A DNA stretch of 64,000 bases from Gimibacter soli. GTDB taxonomy: Bacteria > Pseudomonadota > Alphaproteobacteria > Sphingomonadales > Kordiimonadaceae. This document shows positions 34,459-43,440 of the stretch, piece by piece. The stretch is from the NCBI RefSeq assembly GCF_028463845.1, contig NZ_CP116805.1, positions 124,001 to 188,000 on the forward strand, in the 5' to 3' direction. The translations under genes and the position numbers were made by a program. The notes under the pieces were generated by a model. That model saw only the letters and a program-made list of their open reading frames with translations. It made no database searches and was not told the origin of the DNA. Position 1 is the stretch's first letter, and every line of letters starts with the position of its first letter.

Positions 34459-35502
34459 TCACGCCCCGCAGGATTCGCGAACGATCAGTTCGGTGGGCAG
34501 AAGGGCGGAGCGGACACGTTCACCCGCGATGCGGCGCAGGATTTTCGAAACGAGCAGCCGGCCGGCCTTCGCCACATCCTGCTTGATGGTGGTCAGCGCG
34601 GGGCTTGAATAAGCCGCCACATGGATATCGTCATAGCCGACGACCGACACATCCTTCGGCACCTGGATACCGTTGCGGATAAGGCCGCGAATGGCACCCA
34701 TGGCGATCATGTCGGACGCCGCCACAATTCCATCCAGCGCGGTATTTTCTTCCAGAAGCACCTCGACCGCTTCCATTGCGGATTCGGGGAAGAAATGCGC
34801 AGGTCGCACGAGCTCGGGCCGCAGCTTGATGCCGGCGTCGGACAGGGCTGCCTTGTAGCCTTCGAAGCGGAGGGCGGATTCAGGCGCGTCGGTATCGCCG
34901 AGAAACGCAATTCGCGAACGGCCGAGCCGGATCAGGTGGTTGGTGGCGCGGTAGCCGCCCTGCCGGTTGTCGGACCCGACCGAACAATAGGCCTGATCCT
35001 GCATATGCGCCCCCCACACCACGAAAGGCGTATCGGTGGCGGCGAGCGCGTTGAGCTGCCGGTGCAGCGTGCTTTGACCGAGGAAAATCAGCCCGTCCGT
35101 CCGCCCGCCGGAGACAAGCGCGGTCACGGCTTCAACTTCCGTCGGCATCAGGTGCGAAATCAGAAGGTCGCAGTCACGTTCCCGAAGCGCGTCACCGATC
35201 CCGCCGATGAGGTCCAGAAGGAACGGTTCCGACAGGCGGCTGTCGCGACCTTGCGGCGGCGGCACCACGATCGAGATCGTCTTGGCGGGCTCGGCAACCT
35301 CGACCCGTTGGCGGGTACGGCCCACATAATTGTTGGCTTCGGCGATGGCGAGGATGCGGTTGCGGGTCCGCTCGCTGACCAGCGAACTGCCGGCAAGGGC
35401 GCGCGACACGGTGGAGATCGAGACCCCGGCGAGTTCCGCCAGGTCCTCAAGCTTGTTCAGCGCACCTTCTTCGCCGTCTTCCGGCTTCACCTTCGTCGTC
35501 AT
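34459..35502 (-). CDS. LacI-family transcriptional regulator of the maltodextrin block
   Basis: A 347-residue repressor. The N-terminal helix-turn-helix (LEDLAELAGVSISTVSRAL, about 18-36) and hinge helix are typical, followed by a periplasmic-binding-protein-like effector domain (SIVVPPPQG to the end) with IVAASDMIAMGAI and DVSVVGYDD. Effectors of such regulators are sugars. Three TTTTGCAAAA-like sites lie upstream of its own start, and the same motif occurs before the receptor and symporter genes, so autoregulation plus local control is likely. Confidence 0.9.
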   Translation of the reverse strand: MTTKVKPEDGEEGALNKLEDLAELAGVSISTVSRALAGSSLVSERTRNRILAIAEANNYVGRTRQRVEVAEPAKTISIVVPPPQGRDSRLSEPFLLDLIGGIGDALRERDCDLLISHLMPTEVEAVTALVSGGRTDGLIFLGQSTLHRQLNALAATDTPFVVWGAHMQDQAYCSVGSDNRQGGYRATNHLIRLGRSRIAFLGDTDAPESALRFEGYKAALSDAGIKLRPELVRPAHFFPESAMEAVEVLLEENTALDGIVAASDMIAMGAIRGLIRNGIQVPKDVSVVGYDDIHVAAYSSPALTTIKQDVAKAGRLLVSKILRRIAGERVRSALLPTELIVRESCGA

Positions 35503-35529
35503 TCAGTCCTCGCAACCGGCCCATCCTTG

Positions 35530-35694
35530 TTTGCAAAATTTTTCAGGGCCACCCCAAGAGCTTAGCAGGGCAAAACAGGCGATGAAATTACTTTTTGCAA
35601 AACGGCGGGGCCTGCCACAGGGGCGGCAAGCCCGCGTCAATCCGCCACGCTTGGCAAGACTGCAATGCTGCCCATAAGATAGCTTTTGCAAACG
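35530..35694. promoter_or_regulatory. TTTTGCAAAA motif copies between the lacI-type gene and the ABC exporter
   Basis: TTTGCAAAA (35530-35538), TTTTGCAAAA (35593-35602) and TTTTGCAAACG (35684-35694) lie in the 213-base divergent region. The first two are placed to control the LacI-type gene; the third is 22 bases before the start of the ABC ATPase gene. Confidence 0.5.
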
Positions 35695-35715
35695 AACGTC
35701 GTCAGGGATGCAAAG

Positions 35716-36435
35716 ATGACACGCCGGGAGCGTGCCCCCTGTTTCGAAATCGGGGGGCTGACCAAGATTTACGGCGAAGGCGAAGCCGCCGTTGCCGCAC
35801 TCAGGGGGATCGACCTCACCATTGGTGACGGCGAACTTGTTGTGCTTCTCGGCCCCTCGGGCAGCGGCAAATCCACCTTTCTCAATATCCTTGGCGGGCT
35901 CGATGCGCCAACGGACGGCCATGTGCGTTTTCACGGCGCCGATATCACAAAGTTCGAGGACAGGGACCTGACCCGCTGGCGGCGCGACAGCGTGGGCTTC
36001 ATCTTCCAGAGCTATAACCTGATGCCGGGTCTGACGGCGGACGAAAATGTGCGGCTGGTGACCGAAATTGCCACCCACCCGATGCCGGTTGGCGATGCCC
36101 TTGCCGCTGTCGGGCTTGCGAAACGCGGCAAGCATTTCCCGTCCGAACTTTCAGGGGGCGAACAGCAGCGCGTTGCCATCGCCCGCGCCATCGCCAAACG
36201 GCCAAAGGTGCTGCTGTGCGATGAGCCGACGGGGGCACTCGACAGCGCCACCAGCCGCAAGGTGCTTGAAGTGCTGGTGGACGTTGCCCGGAAGGAACAG
36301 GCGACCGTCATCATGGTCACCCACCATCAGGGCATCGCCCCGCTTGCCGACCGGGTGATCCGCTTCCGCGACGGGCAGGTGGAGGAAGACGTGATGAACG
36401 ACAATCCGCTGACAACGGCGGAGATTGTGCTGTGA
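35716..36435 (+). CDS. ABC exporter ATP-binding protein (MacB/LolD type)
   Basis: A 239-residue ATPase. Walker A is GPSGSGKST, the Q-loop [18 protein letters not shown], the signature LSGGEQQR, and Walker [14 protein letters not shown]; all are intact. The type VII (MacB/LolD) group is recognised by NLMPxLTxxENV and PTGALDS. It powers the permease encoded next, with which it overlaps by four bases (GTGA). ATG 35716 follows AGGGA; an in-frame TTG at 35686 is inside the operator-like motif. Confidence 0.9.
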   Translation: MTRRERAPCFEIGGLTKIYGEGEAAVAALRGIDLTIGDGELVVLLGPSGSGKSTFLNILGGLDAPTDGHVRFHGADITKFEDRDLTRWRRDSVGFIFQSYNLMPGLTADENVRLVTEIATHPMPVGDALAAVGLAKRGKHFPSELSGGEQQRVAIARAIAKRPKVLLCDEPTGALDSATSRKVLEVLVDVARKEQATVIMVTHHQGIAPLADRVIRFRDGQVEEDVMNDNPLTTAEIVL

Positions 36436-38822
36436 TCGCGCTCCTTGCCCGCCTTGGCCTGAAATCCCGGCCGCTGACCCTGAAGCTGATCCGCATGCTC
36501 GGCTCCATGCGGTTGCAGGTGCTGGCCGTTTCGCTTGTCGTCACCGCCGGCACCGCCGTGCATGTGATGATGAACGGGGTGGTCAATTCGCTCTTCATCA
36601 CGCGGGATACCTATTATGCCGAGGCGATGATGGCGCATCTCTGGGCGCCCGCTGTGCGCATCCCCGGCGGCATCGTCGAAACGCTGGCGCACCACCCCGG
36701 CGTTGCCCGCGCCGAGCCGCGCATTGCCGCCGCCGCGATCCTTGACATGCCGGGCGAAGCCGCGCCGGTGAAAGCCCGGGTGATATCCCTGCCCGAAGGC
36801 CGTCAGCCCTTCATCAACCGGCTGCATCTGACAGGCGGCCACCTGCCCGATGCCCACACCGACGATCTGGTGATCGCCGACGAATTTGCCGAGGCCCACG
36901 GCCTGAAACCCGGCGATACGATCGAAGCGGTGCTGTACGGCGCCAAGAAAAGCTTCCGCATCACCGGCACCGCCCTTTCAGCGGAGTTCATTTACGCGAT
37001 CCCGCCGGGCGAGCTGATCCCCGATCCGCGCCGCTTTGCCGTTTTCTGGATGCCCGAACGGGCGGTCTCGCGTGCCTTCAAAATGGAAGGCGCCTATAAT
37101 GAAATCCTGATCCGCCTGCTGCCCGGCGCGATGGAAGCCGATGTGAAAGCGGCAGCCGACCGGCTGCTGCTGCCCTATGGCGGTGGCAACACCTATGGCC
37201 GCGATACCCAGCTTTCAAACCAGTTTATCGAAAGCGAATTCCAGCAGCTGAATGTGACAGGCGGCATCATCCCTCCCATCTTCATGGGGGTGGCGGCCTA
37301 TCTCCTCAATATCGTTGTCTCGCGCATCACCGATCAGGAGCGCGGCCAGATCGGGCTGATGAAGGCCTTCGGCTACACCGATGCCGCCATCGCCCGCCAC
37401 TATCTGATCTTTGCCTATGCCATGGTCGCCCTTGGCGTGGCCGCCGGCTTCATCGTCGGCACCCGAATGGGCGGGGGACTGGCCGAGATTTACCGGGCCT
37501 ATTACCAGTTCCCGTCGCTGGAATTCACCGCGGGCCTGCCCGTTTACCTGCAAGGCTTGGGGCTCGCCTTTCTGGCCGCCACCGTTGGCGTTTTCATCGC
37601 CATGCGCCGGGTGATCGCGCTCCGCCCCGCTGTCGCCATGGCGCCGCCTGCGCCCACCGACTATAGCCATCTCCGGCTCGATAGCCCGCTCTTTGCCAAG
37701 CTCGACCAGGGACTAAGGCTCATTCTCCGGCATCTGGTGCGCTGGCCGGTGCGGTCGGCGCTTACCTGTCTCGGTATTGCGCTCGGCATGACCATCATGG
37801 TCGCCGCGCATTCGATGTTCGACGGCGTCAATTTCATGATGCAGCTGCAGTTCCAGTCGCTGAACCGGCAGGATGTGACCGTCGGCTTCATCGAAGACCA
37901 GGGCGAGGGCATCGTGCATGAAATGGCAGCCCTGCCCGGTGTGCAACGGGTGGAGCCCTTCTATGCCGCCCCCGCGATCCTCAAGGCCGGCACCTATGAG
38001 CGGGCCCTGTCGCTGACCGGGCGCTGGCCGGACACGAAACTGAGCCTGATGGAAAACGAGGCCGGCGAAGCCGTGCCGGTGCCGCCCTACGGCCTTGCCA
38101 TTTCGGAAAGTCTGTCCGAACGCCTGCAGGTGGGTGTAGGCGACACGATCCATGTGGAGTTTCGCACGGGGGCCCGCAAGCGGGTGGACCTGCCGGTTGT
38201 TCACATCTTCACCACCTATATCGGCCTCTCGGCGCTTATCGACCATGACGAGCTTGCATCCCTCACCGGGCTCGGGCCGCGTGTCTCCGGCGTGCATCTG
38301 GAAGTGGACCCGGCCCGGATGGACGATCTTTACGCGGCACTCAAGAAGGCGCCGAAGGTGGCAGCGGTGACATCGAACGCCAACGCCTACAAAGTGATGC
38401 GGGCGATGATGGATGAAAACCTGAATACGATGAACCTGTTCAACACCGCCTTCGCCAGCCTCATCGCGTTCGGCGTGGTATTTTCAAGCGCGCGCATATC
38501 GTTTGCCGAGCGGGTCCGCGAGATTGCCACGCTCCGCGTCCTCGGCTTCAGCCGGGGGGACGTCAATCTGGTGCTGCTGGGTGAGCTTGGCATCCTGATT
38601 TTTCTGGCACTGCCGCTTGGCGGTTTCATGGGGCGGCAGCTCGCCGGCATGCTGGCGACGGAAATGAGCAGCGAGCTTTTCCGCGTACCCGAAGTGACTG
38701 CACCCTGGACCTATGGCTATGCCACCCTGATCATCGTCATCGCTGCCGCCATATCGGGCTGGATGGTGATGAAACAGGTGCGCACGCTGGATCTCGTTTC
38801 CGCCCTCAAATATTCTGACTGA
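36432..38822 (+). CDS. ABC exporter permease with two FtsX-like halves
   Basis: A 796-residue membrane protein with a GTG start inside the ATPase stop codon. It has two repeats of a MacB-type periplasmic region followed by FtsX spans (spans near 28-48, 285-305, 330-352, 375-395, 435-455 and the last 130 residues). Sequences such as ERGQIGLMKAFGYTDAAIARHYL and ERVREIATLRVLGFSRGDVNLVLLGE are the cytoplasmic coupling helices of FtsX domains. This doubled type works with a HlyD-like adaptor, as encoded next. Substrate unknown (lipid, peptide or drug). Confidence 0.88.
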   Translation: MIALLARLGLKSRPLTLKLIRMLGSMRLQVLAVSLVVTAGTAVHVMMNGVVNSLFITRDTYYAEAMMAHLWAPAVRIPGGIVETLAHHPGVARAEPRIAAAAILDMPGEAAPVKARVISLPEGRQPFINRLHLTGGHLPDAHTDDLVIADEFAEAHGLKPGDTIEAVLYGAKKSFRITGTALSAEFIYAIPPGELIPDPRRFAVFWMPERAVSRAFKMEGAYNEILIRLLPGAMEADVKAAADRLLLPYGGGNTYGRDTQLSNQFIESEFQQLNVTGGIIPPIFMGVAAYLLNIVVSRITDQERGQIGLMKAFGYTDAAIARHYLIFAYAMVALGVAAGFIVGTRMGGGLAEIYRAYYQFPSLEFTAGLPVYLQGLGLAFLAATVGVFIAMRRVIALRPAVAMAPPAPTDYSHLRLDSPLFAKLDQGLRLILRHLVRWPVRSALTCLGIALGMTIMVAAHSMFDGVNFMMQLQFQSLNRQDVTVGFIEDQGEGIVHEMAALPGVQRVEPFYAAPAILKAGTYERALSLTGRWPDTKLSLMENEAGEAVPVPPYGLAISESLSERLQVGVGDTIHVEFRTGARKRVDLPVVHIFTTYIGLSALIDHDELASLTGLGPRVSGVHLEVDPARMDDLYAALKKAPKVAAVTSNANAYKVMRAMMDENLNTMNLFNTAFASLIAFGVVFSSARISFAERVREIATLRVLGFSRGDVNLVLLGELGILIFLALPLGGFMGRQLAGMLATEMSSELFRVPEVTAPWTYGYATLIIVIAAAISGWMVMKQVRTLDLVSALKYSD

Positions 38823-38841
38823 CAGACAAGGACATGCGACC

Positions 38842-40059
38842 GTGAAACTGAGCCCGAAACATATCCTGTTCGCCGCCATGGGGGCCGCTGCCGTTGGGGT
38901 CATCATCTGGGGGGCGATGCCGAAACCCGTGGATGTGGCGATGGGCAAGGTGGCCCGGCGCACGCTTGAAACATGGGTCGAGGACGATGGCTTCACCCGC
39001 GTGAAGGAGCTGTACACGGTTCATGCGCCGGTCGCCGGCCGGGTACTGCGCCTGCCGATGGAACGCGGCGACACGGTGGTGGGCGGCGAGACAATCGTTG
39101 CGACCCTGTTGCCCGCCGACCCAGCCTTCCTTGACGAACGCCGCGAAAGCGAGGCCGCCGCCACCATCGCGGCAGCTGACGCGGCGGTTGCCGCCGCACG
39201 GGACGAAGCCACCCGCGCCGAGGCCGCGCTGACGCTTGCCGAGGCTGATTATGCGCGGGTCGAACCGCTGGCGGCGAGCGGCACCTATGCCCCCGCGCGG
39301 CTGGATGCTGCCCGGCAGGCCCGCGACAGTGCCCGCGCCGCCCTTGCCGCATCCCGGTCCGCCGTGCGCGCCCGGGAAGCCGACCTCCGCGCCGCCCGTG
39401 CCTCGCTTATCGGCCCCGGCACCAGCGGCAAGGCCGGTGGCATCATCGAGCTGCGCGCCCCCGTTTCCGGCAAGGTCCTGACCCTGCTGCACGAAAGTGC
39501 GGGGGTGGTGGCCGCCGGCACGCCACTGATGGAAGTCGGCAACCCCGAAGACCTTGAAATCGTCGTCGATTACCTGAGCCAGCGGGTCGTGAACCTGCCA
39601 CCCGGCACAAAGGCCGAAGTGCGCAACTGGGGCGGCACCGCCTTCCCGGCCCGCCTGCGGCTGATCGAACCCAAGGGTTACACCAAATATTCGGCGCTCG
39701 GCGTTGAAGAACAGCGGGTGGACGCGGTGATCGATTTCGACACCAAGGACGTGCCAAGGGTGGCGGGCGGGCTGCAACATGGTTACCGTGTGGATGTGCG
39801 GCTGATCGTATCAAGCGATGCGAATGCGCTGACGGTGCCCATTTCGGCACTGGTGCGCACCGGCGGCGATGGATGGGCGGTGTTCCGGGTGGACGGCGGC
39901 CGTGCCCGGCAGATGCCCGTCACGGTCGGGGCCATGAACAATGCCCATGCCGCCGTGATCGACGGGCTGACGGACGGCGACACGGTCGTCCTTTACCCGC
40001 CAGAAGGGCTTGAAGACGGCAGCAAGGTGCAACCGCGAAACGGCGAGATCGAACAATGA
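38842..40059 (+). CDS. HlyD/MacA-type periplasmic adaptor protein
   Basis: A 405-residue membrane-fusion protein with a GTG start and an N-terminal anchor (residues about 8-24). A lipoyl/barrel-sandwich half (VHAPVAGRVLRLPMERGDTV), a coiled-coil hairpin rich in Ala, Arg and Glu (about 95-180), the second lipoyl half (ELRAPVSGKVLTLLHESAGVV) and a beta-barrel domain follow. It should link the inner-membrane ABC permease to an outer-membrane channel. It overlaps glpD by four bases (ATGA). Confidence 0.9.
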   Translation: MKLSPKHILFAAMGAAAVGVIIWGAMPKPVDVAMGKVARRTLETWVEDDGFTRVKELYTVHAPVAGRVLRLPMERGDTVVGGETIVATLLPADPAFLDERRESEAAATIAAADAAVAAARDEATRAEAALTLAEADYARVEPLAASGTYAPARLDAARQARDSARAALAASRSAVRAREADLRAARASLIGPGTSGKAGGIIELRAPVSGKVLTLLHESAGVVAAGTPLMEVGNPEDLEIVVDYLSQRVVNLPPGTKAEVRNWGGTAFPARLRLIEPKGYTKYSALGVEEQRVDAVIDFDTKDVPRVAGGLQHGYRVDVRLIVSSDANALTVPISALVRTGGDGWAVFRVDGGRARQMPVTVGAMNNAHAAVIDGLTDGDTVVLYPPEGLEDGSKVQPRNGEIEQ

Positions 40060-41558
40060 GCGATGCGACCGACGATCCCTTCGACCTTCTCGTCATCGGC
40101 GGCGGGATCAATGGTGCCGGGATCGCGGCTGATGCCGCGCTCCGCGGTTTTTCGGTCGCGCTGGTCGAACAGGCCGATCTGGCGAGCGGTACATCATCTG
40201 CGTCATCTAAGCTCATCCATGGGGGCTTGCGCTATCTTGAGTACGGAGAGTTTCGACTTGTCCGGAAGGCATTGAAGGAAAGGGCGCGGCTCCTGTCGCT
40301 GGCGCCGCACCTGATCAAGCCGCTGCGCTTCCGCTTGCCGCACGAGCCGCACCTGCGCGCCGTGCCGCTGATCCGGCTGGGGCTGTTCCTTTACGATCAC
40401 CTCGCCATGCGCGGCAGCCTGCCGGGGTCGGCGGGCGTCGACATGGAACGCGACGAAGCTTTCCTGAAGCCCGACTTCAAACGCGGGTTCGATTATTCCG
40501 ATGCCTGGGTCGATGATGCCCGGCTTGTGGTCATGAATGCCATCGCAGCGCGTGAGGCCGGTGCCTCGATCATGACCCGCACGATGGCCACCGGGGCACA
40601 CCGGCACGGCAAGCACTGGCATCTGGCGGTCCGCGACCTTGAAACCGGGTCCGAAGGCACGCTCCGCGGTCGGGCCCTTGTCAATGCATCCGGCCCGTGG
40701 CTCGGGCAGGTTTCCGACCGGATCGAGGGCAGCGCCCCCACCCCTGTGCGCCTTGTGGCCGGCAGCCATATCATCGTACCGCGCTTCGCGAGCAGCGAGC
40801 ACGCCTATATCCTTCAGCACGCCGATGGCCGCATTGTATTCGCCATTCCCTATCTCGACCGTTTCACGCTGGTCGGCACCACCGACCGCGCCTATTCGGG
40901 CGACCCGGCGGCAGTGAGCGCCAGCGAGGAAGAGATCAGCTATCTACTGGATATCATCGGCCATTATTTCCGCGAGGCACCAAAGCGCGCCGATGTGGTG
41001 GCAACCTATGCAGGCGTGCGGCCCCTGATCGGGGACGAGAGCACCCCGGCCGCTGCCCTTTCACGGGACTATAGCCTGCGGCTTGAAGGCGGGAAGGGCG
41101 AGCCACCACTTTTGACCATATTGGGCGGCAAGATCACCACATACCGTGTGCTCGCCGAAGAAGCCGTCGACAAGCTCGCCGAGACTGTCAACGACCGGCG
41201 CCGGGGTCGCACCGCAACCACCCCCTTGCCCGGCGGAGATATCGGCTCGTTCGAAGCGGGGATGGCGGCGATTACGGCCAAATATCCATGGGTCGCCGAA
41301 ACCACTGTCGAGCGGCTGGTGCATGCCTATGGCAGCCGGGCGGACGCCATCCTGAATGGTGCGGAAGGCCCAGCCGGGCTTGGCACCCATTTCGGGGCCG
41401 ATCTTTACGAGGCAGAAGTCCGCCACCTGATCAATGCTGAATGGGCGAAAAGCACGGACGATATCCTGTGGCGGCGCACCAAGCTTGGCCTGTCGCTTTC
41501 GGATACCGAGGTTGCGACCCTCAAGGGCTGGATCGACGCCTTCAGAAAACGGCTCTGA
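40056..41558 (+). CDS. glpD: Glycerol-3-phosphate dehydrogenase, FAD-dependent
   Basis: A 500-residue flavoenzyme. FDLLVIGGGINGAGIAADAALRG is the FAD dinucleotide motif; SGTSSASSKLIHGGLRYLE is the diagnostic GlpD segment; the late GVRPL and ILGGKITTYR are also typical. It oxidises sn-glycerol-3-phosphate to dihydroxyacetone phosphate at the inner membrane and passes electrons to quinone. It is fused to the exporter operon by a four-base overlap, which is unusual because glpD normally sits with glpK/glpF or glpR. Confidence 0.93.
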   Translation: MSDATDDPFDLLVIGGGINGAGIAADAALRGFSVALVEQADLASGTSSASSKLIHGGLRYLEYGEFRLVRKALKERARLLSLAPHLIKPLRFRLPHEPHLRAVPLIRLGLFLYDHLAMRGSLPGSAGVDMERDEAFLKPDFKRGFDYSDAWVDDARLVVMNAIAAREAGASIMTRTMATGAHRHGKHWHLAVRDLETGSEGTLRGRALVNASGPWLGQVSDRIEGSAPTPVRLVAGSHIIVPRFASSEHAYILQHADGRIVFAIPYLDRFTLVGTTDRAYSGDPAAVSASEEEISYLLDIIGHYFREAPKRADVVATYAGVRPLIGDESTPAAALSRDYSLRLEGGKGEPPLLTILGGKITTYRVLAEEAVDKLAETVNDRRRGRTATTPLPGGDIGSFEAGMAAITAKYPWVAETTVERLVHAYGSRADAILNGAEGPAGLGTHFGADLYEAEVRHLINAEWAKSTDDILWRRTKLGLSLSDTEVATLKGWIDAFRKRL

Positions 41559-42789
41559 GGCTCACCTGCAGCTGATTGGCATATTCCACCCGCGCGAGAC
41601 CGTCGGCTTCCCGCGCCGGCCGGGACTGGCGGCTGTGCAAGCCTTCGACCCACAGCTCGGCCCAGTCATTCAGGCGCCGGGCAGCGGCCAGCGTGACGGC
41701 ATGGCCTGACTGGTTGTTGTTATCGATATTGACCCAGCTTCGGTCCGCGACCTCGAAAAGATCGACACGGCCGGACACCCGCCAGCCCTCGCCCCGCGCG
41801 CCCGGTAAGCGGACGCTGAGAAGCGCGTAGGCCGAACGGAAATGTGCGTCCACCGCGCGGCGGTCGGGTTCGGCCTTCAGGGGCCAGCCCATCTGGGTCG
41901 CCCCTTCCATGCCCTGCAGGATATAATGCCAGTCACGCCCGATATCGCCTTCAAGGCTGAGGCTCAGGAAGCGGGTATCCCAGCCATACTGGCCGTTCTC
42001 GACCTGCTGCGGGTCGGCGCGGTTGCTATAGTAAAGCGCGTCAACAACCGGCCCTTTCGGTGGTTGCCAGCGGGCGCGGAGATAATAGCCCAGCCGGTCG
42101 TCGACCTCGTAAACCGGCTTGGTATCCCACGCCTGTTCGGGGAACGCTGCTGGCAGCGCCGGCACCTGGCGCAGGGTGACCCCTTCATACGCCCCGACCA
42201 TCCGGTCTGTCAGCGCCCAGCCGCGCCAGGCGAGCAGCGTACCCGCCGTGTCGTTGAAGCCGAACAGGGCAGCCGACAGCAGCAGATCATGCCCGCCGGC
42301 GCGCCAGCGCCAGCTTGCCTCGCTACCCAGCACCTTCAATTCCTCGCCAACCCAGCTGTTGATCGCGGACGGCGTGATCGTATAGGGGCTTTGCCAGCCA
42401 TCGGCCACATTCTCGCGCGAGACGGGCGGGAACATCAGGCCGAAGCGCAGCGAAAGCGTGCGGTCCGGTGTCTGGTAGCGACCATAGGCTTCTATCAGGT
42501 CAAGCCCGCCCTGCGTATCGTAACGGACCTGAAACAAGCCATCGAACGTGCGGCCTACATAGGGGCGCAGCTCCAGCGAGGCAAAGGCAAGGCGCGCCGC
42601 GTTTGCCCCTTCGCCAAAGCGCACGAGCGATTGCCCGCCGGCGTGCGCGCCGCTGCCGTCAGCGTCCGAAAGGGTGAGGCGCACATCGGCGACCGTGACA
42701 AGGTCGATACCGGCCTCTGCCGCCACCGAGGGTGCTGCAGCCAAAAGCCCCGCCCCCAGAAACACTGCACGCCTTAAAAACCGCCCCAT
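41542..42789 (-). CDS. Outer-membrane beta-barrel protein of unknown specificity
   Basis: A 415-residue protein with a signal peptide (GRFLRRAVFLGAGLLAAAPSVAAEA) and a pattern of alternating hydrophobic residues with aromatic girdles, ending in a C-terminal phenylalanine (LQVSLRAVF), the barrel-insertion signal. It resembles porin-like proteins but shows no substrate motif. ATG 42789 is chosen because the signal peptide begins there; it lies 17 bases after the DUF1330-like gene on the same strand. The end overlaps glpD by 17 bases, tail to tail. Confidence 0.72.
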   Translation of the reverse strand: MGRFLRRAVFLGAGLLAAAPSVAAEAGIDLVTVADVRLTLSDADGSGAHAGGQSLVRFGEGANAARLAFASLELRPYVGRTFDGLFQVRYDTQGGLDLIEAYGRYQTPDRTLSLRFGLMFPPVSRENVADGWQSPYTITPSAINSWVGEELKVLGSEASWRWRAGGHDLLLSAALFGFNDTAGTLLAWRGWALTDRMVGAYEGVTLRQVPALPAAFPEQAWDTKPVYEVDDRLGYYLRARWQPPKGPVVDALYYSNRADPQQVENGQYGWDTRFLSLSLEGDIGRDWHYILQGMEGATQMGWPLKAEPDRRAVDAHFRSAYALLSVRLPGARGEGWRVSGRVDLFEVADRSWVNIDNNNQSGHAVTLAAARRLNDWAELWVEGLHSRQSRPAREADGLARVEYANQLQVSLRAVF

Positions 42790-42806
42790 CACGCCGCTTG
42801 CACTCC

Positions 42807-43241
42807 TCAGAACATGTCGCCGCTGGTGTCCGGCGTGAACCGCATCAGGCGGCTGGTCAGCACAGCAGCCTGCCGGTGGACGACCGCGAGCCTGTAGTCG
42901 GGGTCGGTGACCATCGCGAGGAAGGCACCCGCGTTCGGATACTGGGCGATGAAAACATTGTCCCACTGTTTGTCATCCGGCCCGATCACCATGCCCTCGA
43001 ACCGCCCGCGCCACAGGATGCTGCCGCCAAGCCGCGTGAAAATGGGGCCGGATGCCTTGCCATATTCGGCGTAAGCCTCGGCCCCGGTCAGCCCCTTGCC
43101 AGCCAGCGCATGGCCTGCCGGATAGGCGGCTTCCGCCCGGTAGCGGATCAGGTTCAGCATGTGGATGGGTGTATCGCGCGGCAAGGCCTTGAAGGCCTCG
43201 AACGCCTCACGATCCGGGTCGATATACCGATCTTCCGCCAT
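42807..43241 (-). CDS. DUF1330-like dimeric alpha/beta-barrel protein
   Basis: A 144-residue protein with PIHMLNLIRYR at 24-34, then a helix with GAEAYAEYGKASGPIFTRLGG and VFIAQYPNAGAFLAMVTDPDY, the order found in DUF1330 and related dimeric alpha-beta barrel proteins. Members often bind or modify small molecules; no activity is assigned here. ATG 43241 follows AAGGGGGGA. Probably co-transcribed with the downstream barrel gene. Confidence 0.78.
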   Translation of the reverse strand: MAEDRYIDPDREAFEAFKALPRDTPIHMLNLIRYRAEAAYPAGHALAGKGLTGAEAYAEYGKASGPIFTRLGGSILWRGRFEGMVIGPDDKQWDNVFIAQYPNAGAFLAMVTDPDYRLAVVHRQAAVLTSRLMRFTPDTSGDMF

Positions 43242-43440
43242 GAACAGTCCCCCCTTATGGCAACCAGTAAGGGAGCCTAACAGGTGGCGCGAATGAACGC
43301 TACCAGACAGGACGCGCGTCGATATCTGGATAGTCCACCCAAAGGTGAAAATGCGCTCAAAGTTAACCGAATTTTGAGGCAATCCGTGCCTATGATCAGG
43401 CAACATTCGAAACACACATACTCTGACGTGGTGGCTGCCG

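Noticed and set aside
35686-35715. TTG start that would lengthen the ABC ATPase by ten residues
   Set aside because: The TTG lies inside the TTTTGCAAACG operator-like motif, and the ATG at 35716 has AGGGA at a better distance.
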